64,000 nucleotides of DNA from Archilochus colubris (Eukaryota > Chordata > Aves > Apodiformes > Trochilidae). This document shows positions 13,155-27,015 of this stretch, one piece after another. The position numbers and the translations under genes are program-made. The notes below the pieces were generated by a model, which was given only the letters and a program-made list of their open reading frames with translations, was not told where the DNA came from and ran no database searches. Numbering within the stretch: the stretch's first letter is position 1; each line of letters opens with the position of its first letter. The DNA lies in assembly GCA_023079485.1 (NCBI GenBank), contig CM041083.1, forward strand, positions 105,043,054-105,107,053. The letters are read 5' to 3'.

Positions 13155-14307
13155 AAGTATTTGACACCGTCTCCCACAGCATACCCCTGAAGAAGCTGTC
13201 AGCCCACAGCTTGGACAAGAGCACTCTGTGCTGGGTTAGCAACTGGCTGGAGGGCTGGGCACAGAGAATGGTGTTGAACGGGGCTGCATCCAGTTGGCAG
13301 CCGGTCACCAGTGGTGTCCCCCAGGGATCAGTGTTGGGCCCAGTTCTGTTTAATATCTTTCTTGATGATTTAGATGAGGGGATTGAGTCCATCATCAGCA
13401 AGTTTGCAGATGACACTAAGCTGGGGGGTTTGTGGATCAGCTGGAAGGCAGGAGGGCTCTGCAGAGGGACTTGAACAGACTGGAGGGTTGGGCTGATTCC
13501 AATGGGATGAGGTTCAACAAGGCCAAGTGCCGGGTCCTGCACTTTGGCCACAACAACCCCATGGGGAGCTCCAGGCTGGGCACAGAGTGGTTGGAGAACA
13601 GAGAGGGACCTTGGAGTTTGGATTGCCAGGAAGCTGAACATGAGCCAGCAGTGTGCCCAGGTGGCCAAGAAGGCCAATGGCAACCTGGCCTATATCAGGA
13701 ACAGCACGGCCAGCAGGTCCAAGGAAGTGATTCTGCCCCTGTACTCAGCCCTGCTGAGGCCACACCTCAAGTCGTGTGTCCAGTTCTGGGCCCCCCAGTT
13801 TAGGAAGGAGATTGAGGTCCTGGAGCAGGTCCAAAGGAGGGCAACTAAGCTGGTGAAGGGGTGAAGGGACTTAAGCACAGATCCTATGAGGAGAGGCTGA
13901 GGGAGCTGGGGCTGTTCAGTCTGGAGAAGAGGAGGCTCAGGGGAGACCTCATCACTCTCTACAACTCCCTGAAAGGAGGTTGGAGCCAAGTGGGGGTTGG
14001 TCTCTTTTCCCAGGCAACTCTCAACAAGACAAGAGGACACGGTCTCAAGTTTTGCTGGGGGAGGTTTAAGTTGGACATTAGAAAGAATTTCTTTATGGAG
14101 AGGGTGATCAAGCATTGGAATGGGCTGCCCAGGGAAGTAGTGGATTCTCCATCCCTGGAGATATTTAAAGAGACTGGATGTGGCACTCAGTGCCATAGTC
14201 TAGTAACTGCAAAGGTAGTGGATCAAGGGTTGGACTTGATGATCTCTGAGGTCCCTTCCAACCCAGTAGATTCTAGTAGATTCTATTCTATGATTCTATG
14301 ATTCTAT
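13155..14307 (+). mobile_element. CR1 LINE with degraded reverse transcriptase
   Basis: About 1.15 kb, the longest uninterrupted CR1 here. The first frame (13211-13474) carries reverse-transcriptase palm motifs: [15 protein letters not shown] near 13305-13350, and F-A-D-D-T-K-L-G-G near 13403-13430, where A-D-D is the catalytic aspartate motif. The reading frame then shifts twice. One frame at 13432-13600 gives the [13 protein letters not shown] segment, another from 13544 gives S-C-V-Q-F-W-A-P-Q, and the last from 13861 gives the [11 protein letters not shown] region. It ends with TTCTATGATTCTATGATTC repeats at about 14281-14307. The endonuclease domain and the first reverse-transcriptase motifs are missing, and frameshifts make it a dead copy. 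Confidence 0.94.
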
Positions 14308-17079
14308 TTAGTTGAGTTTAATTTTAAATGTCTGGAGAGACAGATACTTCACCTATTTTCTTGAGATTATAATCCACTCCCTTGCAAACTGTTGAGAGTC
14401 TTTCTTTGACCTTCAGCCCAGTAGCATACCAGAAGCAATCAAGTTTGTCTTGCAAGAGTTCCCCTTTTCTACCCTTAATACCCCATGACTGTCTATCCAA
14501 ATAGCAAGGTCAAGAGTCACCTCAGTATGAAAATATTTTTAGAACAAAGGAAAGGTGTTGATTCTAAGAATATAAATTACCTTATTCTTATTTTACTATT
14601 CTGATTTTCAGAGAAATTGTAGCATTTGACTTGGAATACAGTGCTTTGTAGCAAATAGGATCTCCTTTAGGCTCTTTCCCTGAAGAGAAATTCAGGAGCC
14701 AGAAAAGGAATTATTTTGTTGAACTACATAAAACTCAAGGACAGATCCTTTATCTGATATAAAACTTTCTGCATGCATTAATTTGAGTGGAGTTCAGCCA
14801 AGTTATCATCTGAGGATTTGAATCATTAATTTTAATATAATCTTTTGTATAAGACAATCACCACTGATTAAACATTATCATTTTTAATCTATAAATGACT
14901 TCAAATATCACTCTTACTGGACTTTCCTTAGCTACTTCTCTTAATGATTTTTTTTTTTTTTTTTTTGTGAAAGAAATATTTTTATATGAAAGTGGTAGTA
15001 CATTTATGATCATGCATTTGTTCATGTTAGCATAATAATTTTGACAATGAAACTTTCTGGACAAAGCCTATTGGTATGTGAAGATCACTACAGTCCTTTT
15101 TGGATAATGGCCAATCTCAGGCTCAGATGTGAAAATCGTTGATATATATCATCCTGAAAATATTCCAGGGAGATCACAAAAGTCACATTTATAATTCATG
15201 AATCCTAGGAAACCTGAGAAGAAGAAATAATTTTCAACCAGATTGGATTTAGGCCCTGAATAATTAGTTACAGAATATCAGAAACTCAGGGTTGAGACAT
15301 CCTTTAGATCAAGTGATGAAGTTCAAGTCCATTGAACAACAGACCCAGATTTTTAATACTTTACCTCTCTGAGTCTTCACATTCCACATAACTTTTTCTA
15401 TTCACATAGGTAAAATCAACTCATCACCCACCTGGAAATAAGTCACCTGGAAAAAAGAACTCACAGATGTGTCATATATCTTCCTTACTTGAACATCTCT
15501 GCAGAAATCAAATATCTCTGGGCATGTGTCTGATGAGGCTGCTGTGACAGGGAAATCTCTGACTGGACCTATGAATTGGCTATTGCTGTCTGCAACACAG
15601 TGTAAGAAATGAGCTAGATAAAAGCCACAGAGGAGTCATGTTGCCTGGATAAAACCATTTGTTTTCCAGAGTTTTTGTCAATATGACATTACACAATTCT
15701 TCATTCTTGTATCTCAAGTCCGTCACCTAATACAAGAAATCCAATATGGTTTGTGTGGCCATAAGACATTCTGAGAGAAAAAAAAAGAAGTACCATCTGC
15801 TTAACCTAATGCATGATCCTAAAGGATTTTAGCAAGATCCTCCCAGTCAAGCTGGCAGAGTTTCTGTGCCCTTCCTGCATGCTCTTCTGCATCAGCTGCC
15901 ATGCCAACAGCCACACAATTTCTGCCACATCCAGCCCTGTTTGTCCACCCTGGTCATGATGTTTCTGGTTGCTGGCACTGCCTAAGTGCTTTTGTAATGC
16001 ATGTGATGGGCCTTGACCATGGTTGCTCATAGTTTTAGGGATAAGGATGTCAAATAATCCATCCATCTGTAATATATCTTGGTAAGCAGTGCCTAAGGAA
16101 TCACAGGAAAAATATGTATGATTTCAAGCTGTCCTAATGTGTACTGAAGCAAAAATTACAATTTTTGCTGACCGTGCTGATCAGAATGGACATTTCAGGA
16201 TAGTCCTGGAAATATCACAGTTTAGTTTAAGTAAAGTCTCTCCCTTAATATGTTCCCTTTTCAGCTGATGTTAATATTGAGTCTGGCAATCAACATCCAA
16301 AGGCACTTGAAAGAGAAAAAAGATCAAGACTCGGAAGCAGAGCTGTGTCTGAAAACTATTTAAAGTGTCCAGAAATAACTGATGAATACAGAACTACTTT
16401 CCTTAAAGTAAATAGGTAGTAAGGCTTAACCACACACTTTCTTGAACAAACACTACATTTCCTATTTTGTTTTAGCATTCCTGACATACAGGACTTTGTT
16501 GTCTTACAAAACTCACCCTATTAACAAACTGAGTTGTCAATCAGGACAAAAATCACATGGCTTAATGAAGAATTTGGTTCTTTTTCCAAAAAAGACCAGT
16601 TGATAAGGAAGCTGCTTTAAATGCATTGTGCATCAGAGAACAACTGTGAGACTGGAGTCTGTTTTGTTGTTCTGATCAGTCACTTAGATTTTCATCCTAC
16701 TATTTTCTCCCCAAGGAAAAGATAAGTAAATACCATGACATTTTACCTGTTCTGCAAAGGACAGCAAGTTCCGCATAATACCACAACTTGATTTTCACAA
16801 AAAATCTCATTATTTTAGAGAAAGCAAGTTTTTTGATAGAGTACCCCTTTACCAGAGCAACTTCATGCTCATTAGAGAAAACATATTTTATAGCCTGCTT
16901 CCTAAATCAACATTTATAATATGATTTTAGGCAAACTTACAAAGAAATAGGGACTACCAGGACCTTTCACTTGCTGTGGGTTTCAAATTCATATTATTTA
17001 TTTTAATTAAAACTGTATTTTATTATACAATTGTAGAGTCCCTAAAGAAATAATTGTCTCAAAACAACCTCCCTGACAA
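14308..17079. other. Unannotated noncoding stretch
   Basis: No gene or clear repeat. It contains a T-run of about 20 bases near 14947-14966 and a GC-richer piece at 15790-16060 with a meaningless open frame on the minus strand. Confidence 0.55.
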
Positions 17080-18187
17080 GATGGACATCGTGCTCAGGTG
17101 GTGTCCTCATTCCATAAGCCATCTGGACTCTGTTTTCTCAAGGAGAGACCCTCATTTGGGCAACCATCCTTATAAACAGGGCCCTATTCTTGCAAGAGCA
17201 GCCCCTCCTTTAGTGGCCATCCCAATCAGCTGAACACTGTCCCTGCAAGGGGAGCTCTGTTTGATGCCACCCTGACAGGCAGGACACTGTCCCTATTCCA
17301 TAAGGGACAGGGGCAGGGAAGCTGCACCCTGAGAAGGCAGAGTGGCATCTTGTGTGTGTGTCCAAAGTGAAGACACTGGAGTGGGTGCATCCACAGAAAT
17401 CAGGATTATTGCTGTGTCATCCCATCTGGAGGGGCCCAAGTGAACACCTGGTTTGGCAAGATATGCCAAAGCCACCCTGTAATGGTGGTGTCAGACGGCA
17501 TAAAAGAGGCACACTCGAAATGCTGGATGTGTGCCCACAATCCAAGGACCTGGACTTCCTACCAAGATCATCGCTGGATCTAAAGGTGGTGATAATTTTT
17601 TCTATCTCCTCTTTTTTCTTTATCTCTTTCTCTTGGTCTCTTGTTTTTAGCTTTATCTTGGCACACACAGGTAACATAGTTTCTAACTTTGTTAGGATTT
17701 GCTTAGTTGTTAGTTGTAACCTCGTTTTGACAATTTTCTTAAGTTCTGCTAAATTGAAATCCATTGCTTTGAAAGTGCCAATATTTCTAATTCTGCTAGT
17801 TGTAATTTGTTGATTTGAGAGTAATATTGTGGTGCATTTTTTATATGCTTTATAATCTTAATCACTGTTAAGTAAAGTTGTGTTTTGTACAAACCTCCTA
17901 GGTAATAACCTTACTCCTAGAGTACTGCACAGAGATTTCCCAAACTTCATCTGACTGAATGGGTTCTTAAAAGAGATTAATTAAAAGCTGCACCTGGGCT
18001 CCTCTCTGAAGGAGTCTAGAAAGCAACAGGGTCCAGTCTAACTCTCCCTGGGTTGACTCCACTTCTGGGGAACTCTACCCGTGCCCACTCCATGGGACAA
18101 AATATTCAGGTTGGGCCCCTACTTTTAGGGGGGGCTCACTTTGTGAGGTGTGATAGTGCTGCACCCACCTTGTGGGTTCTGATAACA
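17080..18187 (+). mobile_element. Probable solo LTR or retroviral remnant
   Basis: The stretch switches abruptly from AT-rich flank to GC-richer sequence. It holds a TATA-like CATAAAAGAGG at 17499-17509, then a pyrimidine-rich segment near 17600-17650, and ends with GGGTTCTGATAACA at 18174-18187, which looks like a ...CA LTR end. A lysine-rich minus-strand frame at 17417-17764 has no recognisable domain and is the reverse of the pyrimidine tract. I found no second copy in the window and no target duplication, and the left edge is a guess based on composition. It could be another class of repeat. Confidence 0.35.
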
Positions 18188-21100
18188 ATGACTATTCAAA
18201 AACTATTTTTTCTCATAAATTCATACAAGCTTTCATCCTGGAGGTAATAATATGTATGCTTAATTTGCATGTGAGCAGTAAAATTATAATGTACTAGATT
18301 TCATTAAAAAAAGCACTTATGTGGCTTGCTCAGTCAAAATGAGTGTTTCAGTATTTTTAAGAAAAAAAGTTATATATGTTATTTATACCAAAAATACAGC
18401 ATTGTACTTGTACCTACTGAAATGTAGAAGATATGATACACAGGTGAGTTTGTCATTGCTTTGTTTATCTTGACAACTTATTGGTCAAGTCTTGTTTCCT
18501 AAATTAACCCTTTTAAGCTCAACTTTTTTCTTTGCTGCTTGTGTTTTCTCAGTAGAAATTTACAAGAAAATTCATATTATCTTAGTATGTTTAGCAGCTA
18601 AAATAATATTTCATTTTAAAATAGCACATCATATGTATGTGCTTTATGCTACAGCATTTTACTTACAACTGAACCTGAAGTAATTTAATATGAGCCACAG
18701 AAGGAAGCATGGAACACTTAAGCTGTACTTTATCATGGCTACTGAACCATGTTATTAAACATACATTGTTAAAGAGACATATTTCTCAAATTCTGTTGAC
18801 ACTTAGGTTGCAAGGAACACAATGAATATTGATATAAATGCATTCTATGGACTTCACCTGGAATTAAAATAGTTAAATACAGTGCCTAAATGTACAACTT
18901 AAGCAGAAATAGCATATACAGGGCTTCAAAGTAGCAGAAAGAGAATTATGAAGTGGTGGAACTTTTTGTGAGCAGGAAATATCCAGTCCTCTGCCCACAT
19001 CATTTACCAGCAGCTGGAAAGCATACATTAAACTGTATTTGTATACCTGATGTATGTTTCCCTGCTCAGCTAGGCAGTCAGCTGAGGACAGTGATTTGAG
19101 GTAGAACACCTTCCTTGCCTTTTGACAGCCAGATGCGTGACTGTGTTTGAATAATCTTGTATCTGGGAAACTCAAGAACATCGGGTAACATAAAGTTGAA
19201 AACATGGTCTGAATTTTTAACTTTGTCTGAAAAAAACCTCGAGTATTCTTTCTAGGCAATGTTAAAGATGAAATAGCCGGAGTTTGCCTTAGCTTATACT
19301 GTTTTCTAACAGACTGCATATAGAGGAAAAATTGTGTGATATGGCTTTGCACTAACATATTCCTTCTATGTATAAATTTCTTTCTCTTATCCTAAAAGAT
19401 AGGTATAAAATGTTATCTAGATGATAATTTCTCCTTAAAACTCCTCAATACCTATGAAAAGAATCAATTCATATTCTGACAACCTAAGAAGAACATGAAA
19501 TTCCTTCTTGTATGAGTAGGAATTAAATATTTAGACATCAGAAATTCTGTGTCGTGCAATCTTCACTTGATTAGAAAATGCACCATTATCACACTGCTAA
19601 CTTAAGTATAATATGACAACAAGTTTCAGATCTGTGTCCTTGAAAATCTGTCAAAAACACAAATGTGTTTGTATATATTTGCATATTTGTCCCTTATCCC
19701 ATGTGTTATTGCCTTTCCCCTGTTCTTGGTTAGATAATACTGATTCATGCCGAAATCTGCAAAAATCTAATACCCATGACTCTTCAAGTCCTTCAACACA
19801 ATATGAAATTCCAACATATTGAAGAATACATCATGTTTTATAAACACAACACTTATTTTCTATCTTGTTTCCAACAATAGAAATCAAAATCTGTCTAATA
19901 TATGACAGATTGCTTCTGAAAGAGAGAGTAGACAAAGACTTCTGCCTCTTATTATTCTGGTCGTACTGCCTTATCTATTTACGGTGATTTTCCCTGTGAA
20001 AAAACCAAACCAAACCCAATCCCCCCCCCTTATCCTAGATTGCCTTCAAGATTTCTGAGAAGAATTGGTCACTATGATCTGTTTGCTTATACTCAGTGCA
20101 GTTTCATACATTTCTCATGCATTGTGATGTGTCAGGGTATTCCTAGGATGCTTTCCATATGATTTAAAAAAAAAAAAAAATTCCCATAAAACACCCCAGA
20201 TAATTTGTGAAGGAAAGAGCAATAACATATGAGATCATACCACAGCACAAACCATGACATCTATTATAGCAGATTACTTGCAACTTCTCTCCTTCACTGG
20301 GGTAAATACCAGGGTTTTTACCTGGAACTGTAAATGCCTGCATCACTTGCATTCATAATGGAGAGGAATGTAAGCAATCTGGATGAAATGCTCACACCAT
20401 TGTGTCTGTGGAAATAAAAAAAATAATACTGTTTTCAGAGTCCAAGATTTTTAAACTGAAGGAGAAGAGGACATAGATGTATTAGAATGAGGGTAAAGTA
20501 TCATAAGCTTGCTCATTACAAAACTCCCCACCCTCATATCTTTTTTTACATTCCTGTAAGTAGAGCAGTTTTGAGCTTGGAATTTATCATTTATTTCTTG
20601 ATTTCTTTGTTTCATCACAGTGAGAAATGGCTGATTTTCTCCTCTTAAGCACATTATTAACTTCTAAAGGGAGAGATTCATAACAAACCAACCTTATTGA
20701 GCTGAAGGACACAGTAATTGAAAAGCATCTTTTGGTGGCTTTTTCCAGAAGAAGGCAAACAAAAATTCAGTAGCAGAGTAATAAATTTTGGAGTGACCAT
20801 GAGCTGCTAAATGAACACAGGTGGCTGTTTCCACAAGAAAGCTATTTGTAATAGACTTTAAATTAGCAAGAGGGAGACGTAAGCTTTAAATACTTTTGAA
20901 ATCTAACAAGTGTGAAAGACTTCATACATCATAACTGAAAGAAAGGAAGGTGATTAATAATTGTCCTTTACCTAAATGAGTTGCCAGATGTACTGACTCT
21001 CAAGTGTAAAAGAAGGTAACAAAAAGTAATCTGGATTATAAGTATTATTGTTGCAAAATTACTCACAATTCTCCCTTTTAACATCAGCATGTTAAAAGTG

Positions 21101-22339
21101 CAGAATTCTTCAAAGACTATTCCAGCAGGGAGTCATATACCTGCTCATGGACTTTTAGGCTTGTAAGATATCTGAGTTCACTGGACTATCTGATTCTGTC
21201 GTCTCCAGTGTAACATTCATGCAGTCATGTATAACAACACAGAAGTAATAGTACTGACTTTACCACATATGCTTAAATTATTTGCTTAATTCGGGTGTTA
21301 AATTTACATATATTATCTCATTACAGAGGCAAATATTATTGTGTTACTGTTCATATCTTTTTGATATTGTGATGTTCTTAGTTGGATTAGCTGCATTTAT
21401 TCAGGTTCTTTGACTTTGTTTATTCTCTTAAAATACATTAGCAGAAGTTTTCCCACATTTCTGTGAGAGGAAATTGAAGAAAATATGTCTTCTCATCAAT
21501 AAATAGAAGAAGATGACAGACATAACCTCAAAAGAAGGCTGGGCACTCAGTACAATGGCAGGTAGGGATTCTTTAATTACAGGAATCATGGCAGAAGAGT
21601 GGTGTTGCAAGTGAAGGACTGTGCAAATTTGAAGACATGCAAAAATTTGGGGTAACTCTCCTGCTCCCTAGAGCTCCACTTTACTTTGTGATTGTGGTCA
21701 TGATCATTTGCCACTTCACTGCTCCACTGGAAAAGTCTGGTTCAAAGGTGTGGACAGAAGATCAAAGGCTATCATAGTGATAGACTAGTATGGTAATTTT
21801 CTTACAAGTAGGCACACAGAAAAATCTTTGACTCAGTTCTTGTTTCCAAAAAATTGCATTCTCTAAAAAACAAACCTTGAAAGATAGCCTACATCTCCTA
21901 TTTATTTTTAATGGAAGTAGTTTTTTGACTTTTAAAACCAGAAAACTTATGACATACAGATATGATTCATTACTTTGCCTCTCTTACTCATTCAGATATT
22001 ATATATTTTGTTAACTGTGAAGTATTAGATTGCTCAAAAGATAAAAGATAATTCAACATCCTGTTGAAATTTTAAACACATGTATACTTAAAAAGATGAA
22101 GTAAGGTACATTTATCTCCCTTAGTAACAAAACTTTTTATACGCCCTAACTGATATGTTCATTATCCACAGAAAAGTCATCAGTTAAGTAAAATGGATTG
22201 ATTCACTGTGGGCTTAACATGTATCACTTTTTCTTTTGTTTCCAAGTTTTATGATATCCATGTTTCTTCAGATGTGATCTTATATGGCACGTGTCTCATC
22301 CTATGAATCTTGAGTGGTTTATTTTGCTTAAATAATGAT
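18188..22339. other. Unannotated AT-rich noncoding stretch
   Basis: No gene, RNA or repeat was recognised. Short C- and A-runs lie near 20021-20028 and 20166-20180. The 161-codon minus-strand frame at 18873-19358 shows no conserved motif and no codon-like bias. Confidence 0.6.
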
Positions 22340-22781
22340 TCATAGAATCATAGAATCACAGAATCATAGAATTGCCTTGCTTGGAAAAGACCTCGAAGAT
22401 CATAAAGTCCAACCCACCACTAAACCACATCCCAAGTACCACATCCACATGTCTCTGAAATACCTCAAGGGACAGTGACTCTACCACTTCCCTGGGCATT
22501 CTGTTCCAGTGCCTGAAAACACTTTCAGTCAAAAGTTTTTTTCCTAATATCCAGTCTAAACCTCTCCTGTGACAACAAGTCCATTTCCTGCTATTCTATT
22601 GCTTTTTACTTAGAAGAAGTGACTGACACCCACCTTGTAACAATCTCCTTTCAGGTGGTTGTAAAAAGTCTTCCCTCAGCCTCCTTTTCTCCAGACTAAA
22701 CATCCCTTGTTCCCTCAGCCATTCCTCATAAGAATTTCTCTCTAGACCCTTCAACAGTTTGTTGACCTCCTTTGGACACAA
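22340..22781 (-). mobile_element. CR1 LINE, 5'-truncated 3' end
   Basis: On the plus strand the element starts with TCATAGAATCATAGAATC repeats (22340-22373), the reverse complement of the CR1 tail. It then runs through CCTCGAAGATCATAAAGTCC and the C-terminal ORF2 region. On the minus strand the frame at 22596-22781 reads [27 protein letters not shown], a well-conserved CR1 ORF2 block. It is about 440 bp, 5'-truncated, and broken by several changes. Confidence 0.92.
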
Positions 22782-25700
22782 AAAAGAAATTTGCTGTCAA
22801 GTGAAAATTTCTACTTTCTACTTATATCTTTATCTTTTTTCCTTAACTGGCCTTTAAAGATTTTAAGCTAAATTCTTTACAAATAGTATATGGGGAAAAT
22901 AATAGTCATATTTCAGAAAACCTCTAATACTAAAAATACCTATTAACTACAATCTCATGACAGTATTCTAACATATGTCTTCTCAACAACAGACTATGTC
23001 AAAGTGTTTGTTGGGATTAGTAAAGGGTGTTGAACTGCATTTGATATTTGCAATCAAATAAATGAACACTGATTTTTTACATTAATAAGAACTAGCAAGG
23101 ACTTCAGTCTTAATTTAACTATTTACACCTCTTATTATCTGTCTCTGAATTTTCATGTTCTTGTAATATTAATGTTAATGTAGGGATGGACTGAATGATC
23201 CATTGTAGGTCCTTTTCTCTGAATTATCCATTGCTATAAATGAATACAGTTCTGTAGAAAGGACTGAAGCTCTCTGCTGACAAATATTACTACCTTCTGT
23301 AATGATGTTTGGTGCTGATATGTTCTGATAGGTTTCCCCCATAATATTTCAATATAAGAGTTTTCAAATCAACACTTCTTACCAGTTTTGTACAAATTTT
23401 AAAATTCAGCTTATTAAGAAGAATGTATCAGACTTCATGCAAATCTGATTTTGAAAAATTACCTTTAAAAGCAAAACACTAGGCATGCAATTTGCATTTT
23501 CTGCAACTGTTTCTGTTCAGGACTCACACAAGATATATTATTCAGCTACATGCAGACTAAATACAGTGAGTAGCCTGGAAACTGCTTGAAAGAGCAGAAT
23601 TTTTTTTCTTTTTTTTTTTTTTTCTTTTTGTAAATGAAGTCTACTGTACTTGATCTATGGCTAGAAGATGATGAGTTTTCCTTCTTCATTGCTGAAGGCT
23701 TAAATAAATTCTCCATTTCCATAACTGTCCTAATTTTCACCTGAAGGAAACTGATAAAACCTATTACATATTAGTCTTTGTGACATGTCTATTCCCTTAT
23801 CTTCTGTGCATTTCTCCTTCTGTATGTAGACAGAGACTGTCTACTTGGCTGTGGTCCACCAGAGTTAAGAACTGGTCTCAGGGGTTGCTGCAGACAATAT
23901 GGTTCCCAAATGCTCTTTCAAAAATTCATGTATAGGTCTACTGTTGCAGTCCTCAAATATTACTGAAAATATTTATGAACAGGTTCTTGCAAGAGTTTCT
24001 TAGGCAGAGATTGTACTTATATCTCTAGAAAGTTAGTGATTTAAAATAATTTTGACATCTTGATTTCACTGCTGTTATGCAAACTTGTAATTGCTAGAAG
24101 ATTATTTCCATTCTCACACCCACTTCCATAAAGACTTCTCAGAACATCATTGCACCTAAAACAGAAAAGATTTGTTTTCTGTAAACAATTAAATTTTATA
24201 TTCATGTCAGCCTGCTTCAAACAGAACTGCTAGTGAAACAGTAGAGCAGTTTCCTCCTTCTGTTAGGATGGTAGCTGGTTTTGGAATGCACCCTGGTGAG
24301 AAAAACATCAGTGATAATGGTATAATGTCTTACTTCACTGCTGCTGGGTTTGTTTTGATTATTTCTTGTTTTAATGTTTACCAGGCATTTGTGGCTGCAT
24401 AACTGCACACAGTCTGAAGGAGACTGAAAGTTGTTCCAGTCTATATTTATGAATTATGGTCCAAAAGTATGAATTGGTGCTGATGACCTGACAGTGTACC
24501 ATGCACACTTTGGGGATGAGAAGCATGTTATTCTGCATTAGCTGTGAACTAGATTTATGGATTAAAGATCAATCTTCTGGTGTAATTCCACCTCAGAGGT
24601 GCACTGTGATATAAACCAAACCACAGTAAAGAGGAGTGAGCGACTGGGAAATTTTGTGAAGAAATTTCCTGGTCTCAACTAACATACTGAGTCAATCACA
24701 CCCAGATTTTTCTGATAAATTTGGGCTACAAGAACTCATTAACTTTTCTAGTTTCACTTCAGGAAAGAAGAGTCATGAGATAAATAACAGTGTCTTTGAA
24801 ATTTAAAGCCTAAATGCATAAATGCAGTTTTGAATTCATGAGTAGTGTGGTTTTTAGTTATTTTTTAATTTTTTAATTATTACTAATACTACTGGTGGAT
24901 GGCTCTACATATCAACTATATGATGTATATAGCTGTCTAGCTACTGTGCTCAAGGAAAACATTCATGAGGATAGAGGACTGCTTTCTGGTTTACAGGATA
25001 TTTGTTTGTTTGTTTTTAATGTTTAAAGATCATAGACCTAAACTCAGGTTTAAGCATTTCTGTTCTGAGAATAAAAACCTAGATAAAAATAATTGCCAAA
25101 GTTAAGAAGCAGACAGGTCCTTTTAATCACTTTAGTATAAGATCTAAGATCTTTTATAACTTAGATTACTTGTCTAGCCTGTTCAAGACATTTAGTTGGA
25201 ACGATGTGGTTTGAATATATGAGTGTTTATTTTGTCAAAGTAGTTTTGCCTCTGGTATCACTTTGTTCAGAGTAAAAGCAGTACTTGATTAATCTCTTCC
25301 TTGGATCTTGATATTACTGGCCACCCTGTTATTGAATTGTTAACAGTAATTTGATTTTTATTAAAACTTGCTGACCATGCACTTAGATAAATTATCATGA
25401 AAGGGGTAAACATCACTTTTCATCCAGAATACAGCTTCAGGCATTGACAATTAAGAAAAAATTCCCGATGTGTGTTTTCAGTCTGCAAATTATATGCGCT
25501 TTTTGTATATTTATTTTGAACCAAATGCTGCTGTACGTTTTAATATATTCCTGAGAAAAAAACCCACTTCCTATATTGTCTATGCATTCCATCAGGAGAC
25601 TCAACAGTACACCAGAATAAAAATGCAAACATGAAAAATGCAGAAATAATTTCTCCCACGTGCAAACCAGGGCTTAGAGCACACATATTAATGAAAATAA

Positions 25701-26084
25701 TCTGTAAAATCTCTACAGATTCCAGTTGTTTCAGACAACTGTTTCCAGTTGTATAGACATTAAAAATTCAAGTTCTGATTACCAGAACTGTATCTTCAGA
25801 TGCTTCACTAGCAGCTGAGAACCAATCTTCATTATATAAAAATTCTATTAGGAAAGTGGGTAGAAAGTCAATATGAGAGTAGATGACAATAGGAGAGTGT
25901 TGAGATGAATGTTCCTAAAGGTAATTTCAGGGTAAGAAAAAAGAAATTAACTCATAAGAAAGATAAAACAAGAACACCAGTATTATTGTTGCTTTTTCAG
26001 TTTATTTAGAACATTTGACCAGAGTCACAGAACAGATTTGTTGAAGTTGATATCGCTTATATAGTGAAAATTCTAGAAGACTTC
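22782..26084. other. Unannotated AT-rich noncoding stretch
   Basis: No gene or named repeat seen. A T-rich tract with interruptions lies near 23601-23628. Minus-strand open frames over it are lysine-rich artefacts. Confidence 0.6.
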
Positions 26085-26089
26085 AGTCT
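26085..26089. repeat. Target-site duplication AGTCT, left
   Basis: AGTCT directly before the LTR and again at 26901-26905. Perfect 5-bp target duplication. Confidence 0.85.
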
Positions 26090-26900
26090 TGTCACGGTTT
26101 AACACTGGCCCGGCAATTAAACCGAGTAACAGACGCTCTCTATTAACCTCTCTCTCCTCCTTGATAAAGAAAGGAGAGAGAATAAGGGAGAGAGTCTTAT
26201 GGGTTGGAAACTAAACTACACAACTTTAATGAAACAGTAATGATAAATAGGAAAAATTACTAAATATATACAAATATACAGGAAAATGGAAACCACATTC
26301 CTCCCCCTTTTCCCCCAATAACTCTCACGTCACCACCGAGGCTGCAGGGCAGCCCTGGGAAAGTCCAGGCTGGACTCCTGGAGTCGGCAGCAGTCGGGAA
26401 CTGGAGGCAGGAACACACAGATATGGGCTGGCACGGATCAGGAGCACAGGCAGGCGAACGGACGGGATCCTTCCAGGATGCCGGGTGAAGGAAGGGAAGC
26501 AGGAAAGGCAGGAAGGGCAGGCAGCCGGAAGCTGGAAATCATGGCTTAGCCCTTGTGATCCCTCAAATTTATACTGAGTGTGACGTATATGGGATGGAAT
26601 ACTCTGTTTGGTCAATTCTGGCATCTATCTTGTCCATTCCTCCCCAAAGGAGGGTTGCAGGTGTGATCTCTTTCTTCCTTCTGGAGGGTAAAAGTTTTCC
26701 TCAGAGCTGAGCAGTGTCCTTGGCTCTGCATACCAGTCTCTAGCAGTAACTATAAACATCAAGTGTTATCAGTCCTAGAAGCACACACTGTCTGAGAAAC
26801 TTGCTCTTAATTTCAGCAAGTGCAGCTACTTACAAGAGACTTAGCTAAAAGCAAAAGTACAAGACAGAAAATCACCTTTATCCTGGCCCAAACCAGGACA
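26090..26900 (-). mobile_element. Solo LTR, family A, copy 2
   Basis: An 811-bp minus-strand LTR nearly identical to 9940-10751. The first 50 or so plus-strand bases differ by almost nothing, including the AGACGCTCTCTATTAA block. It ends GGCCCAAACCAGGACA, so the LTR's own start TGTCCTGGTTTGGGCCAGG is complete here, unlike copy 1. Reverse-complement TATA (ATTTATA) is at 26567-26573, and TTTAAT near 26226-26231 is the reverse of an ATTAAA polyadenylation signal. AGTCT at 26085-26089 and 26901-26905 flanks it. CpG sites survive well, so it is probably among the younger insertions in the window. No internal retroviral sequence remains. Confidence 0.93.
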
Positions 26901-26905
26901 AGTCT
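26901..26905. repeat. Target-site duplication AGTCT, right
   Basis: Exact repeat of 26085-26089 on the other side of LTR A copy 2. Confidence 0.85.
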
Positions 26906-27015
26906 CTTCAGATTTAGTTAGCTCATTACTTAGTTCACTTTGGCCAGAGGGGTAAGAGGAGTGCATCAAGAACACTCCTTTGTTGATAATTAACATTTTA
27001 TTCTCTCCAAAATTT

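Noticed and set aside
13123..13683. 186-codon minus-strand frame, the longest in the window
   Set aside because: It is antisense to the CR1 reverse-transcriptase region, which explains its openness.
13690..14196. 168-codon minus-strand frame
   Set aside because: Antisense shadow of the CR1 ORF2 C-terminus.
18873..19358. 161-codon minus-strand frame
   Set aside because: No domain, repeat or known family resemblance; a single long frame of this size is expected by chance in 64 kb.
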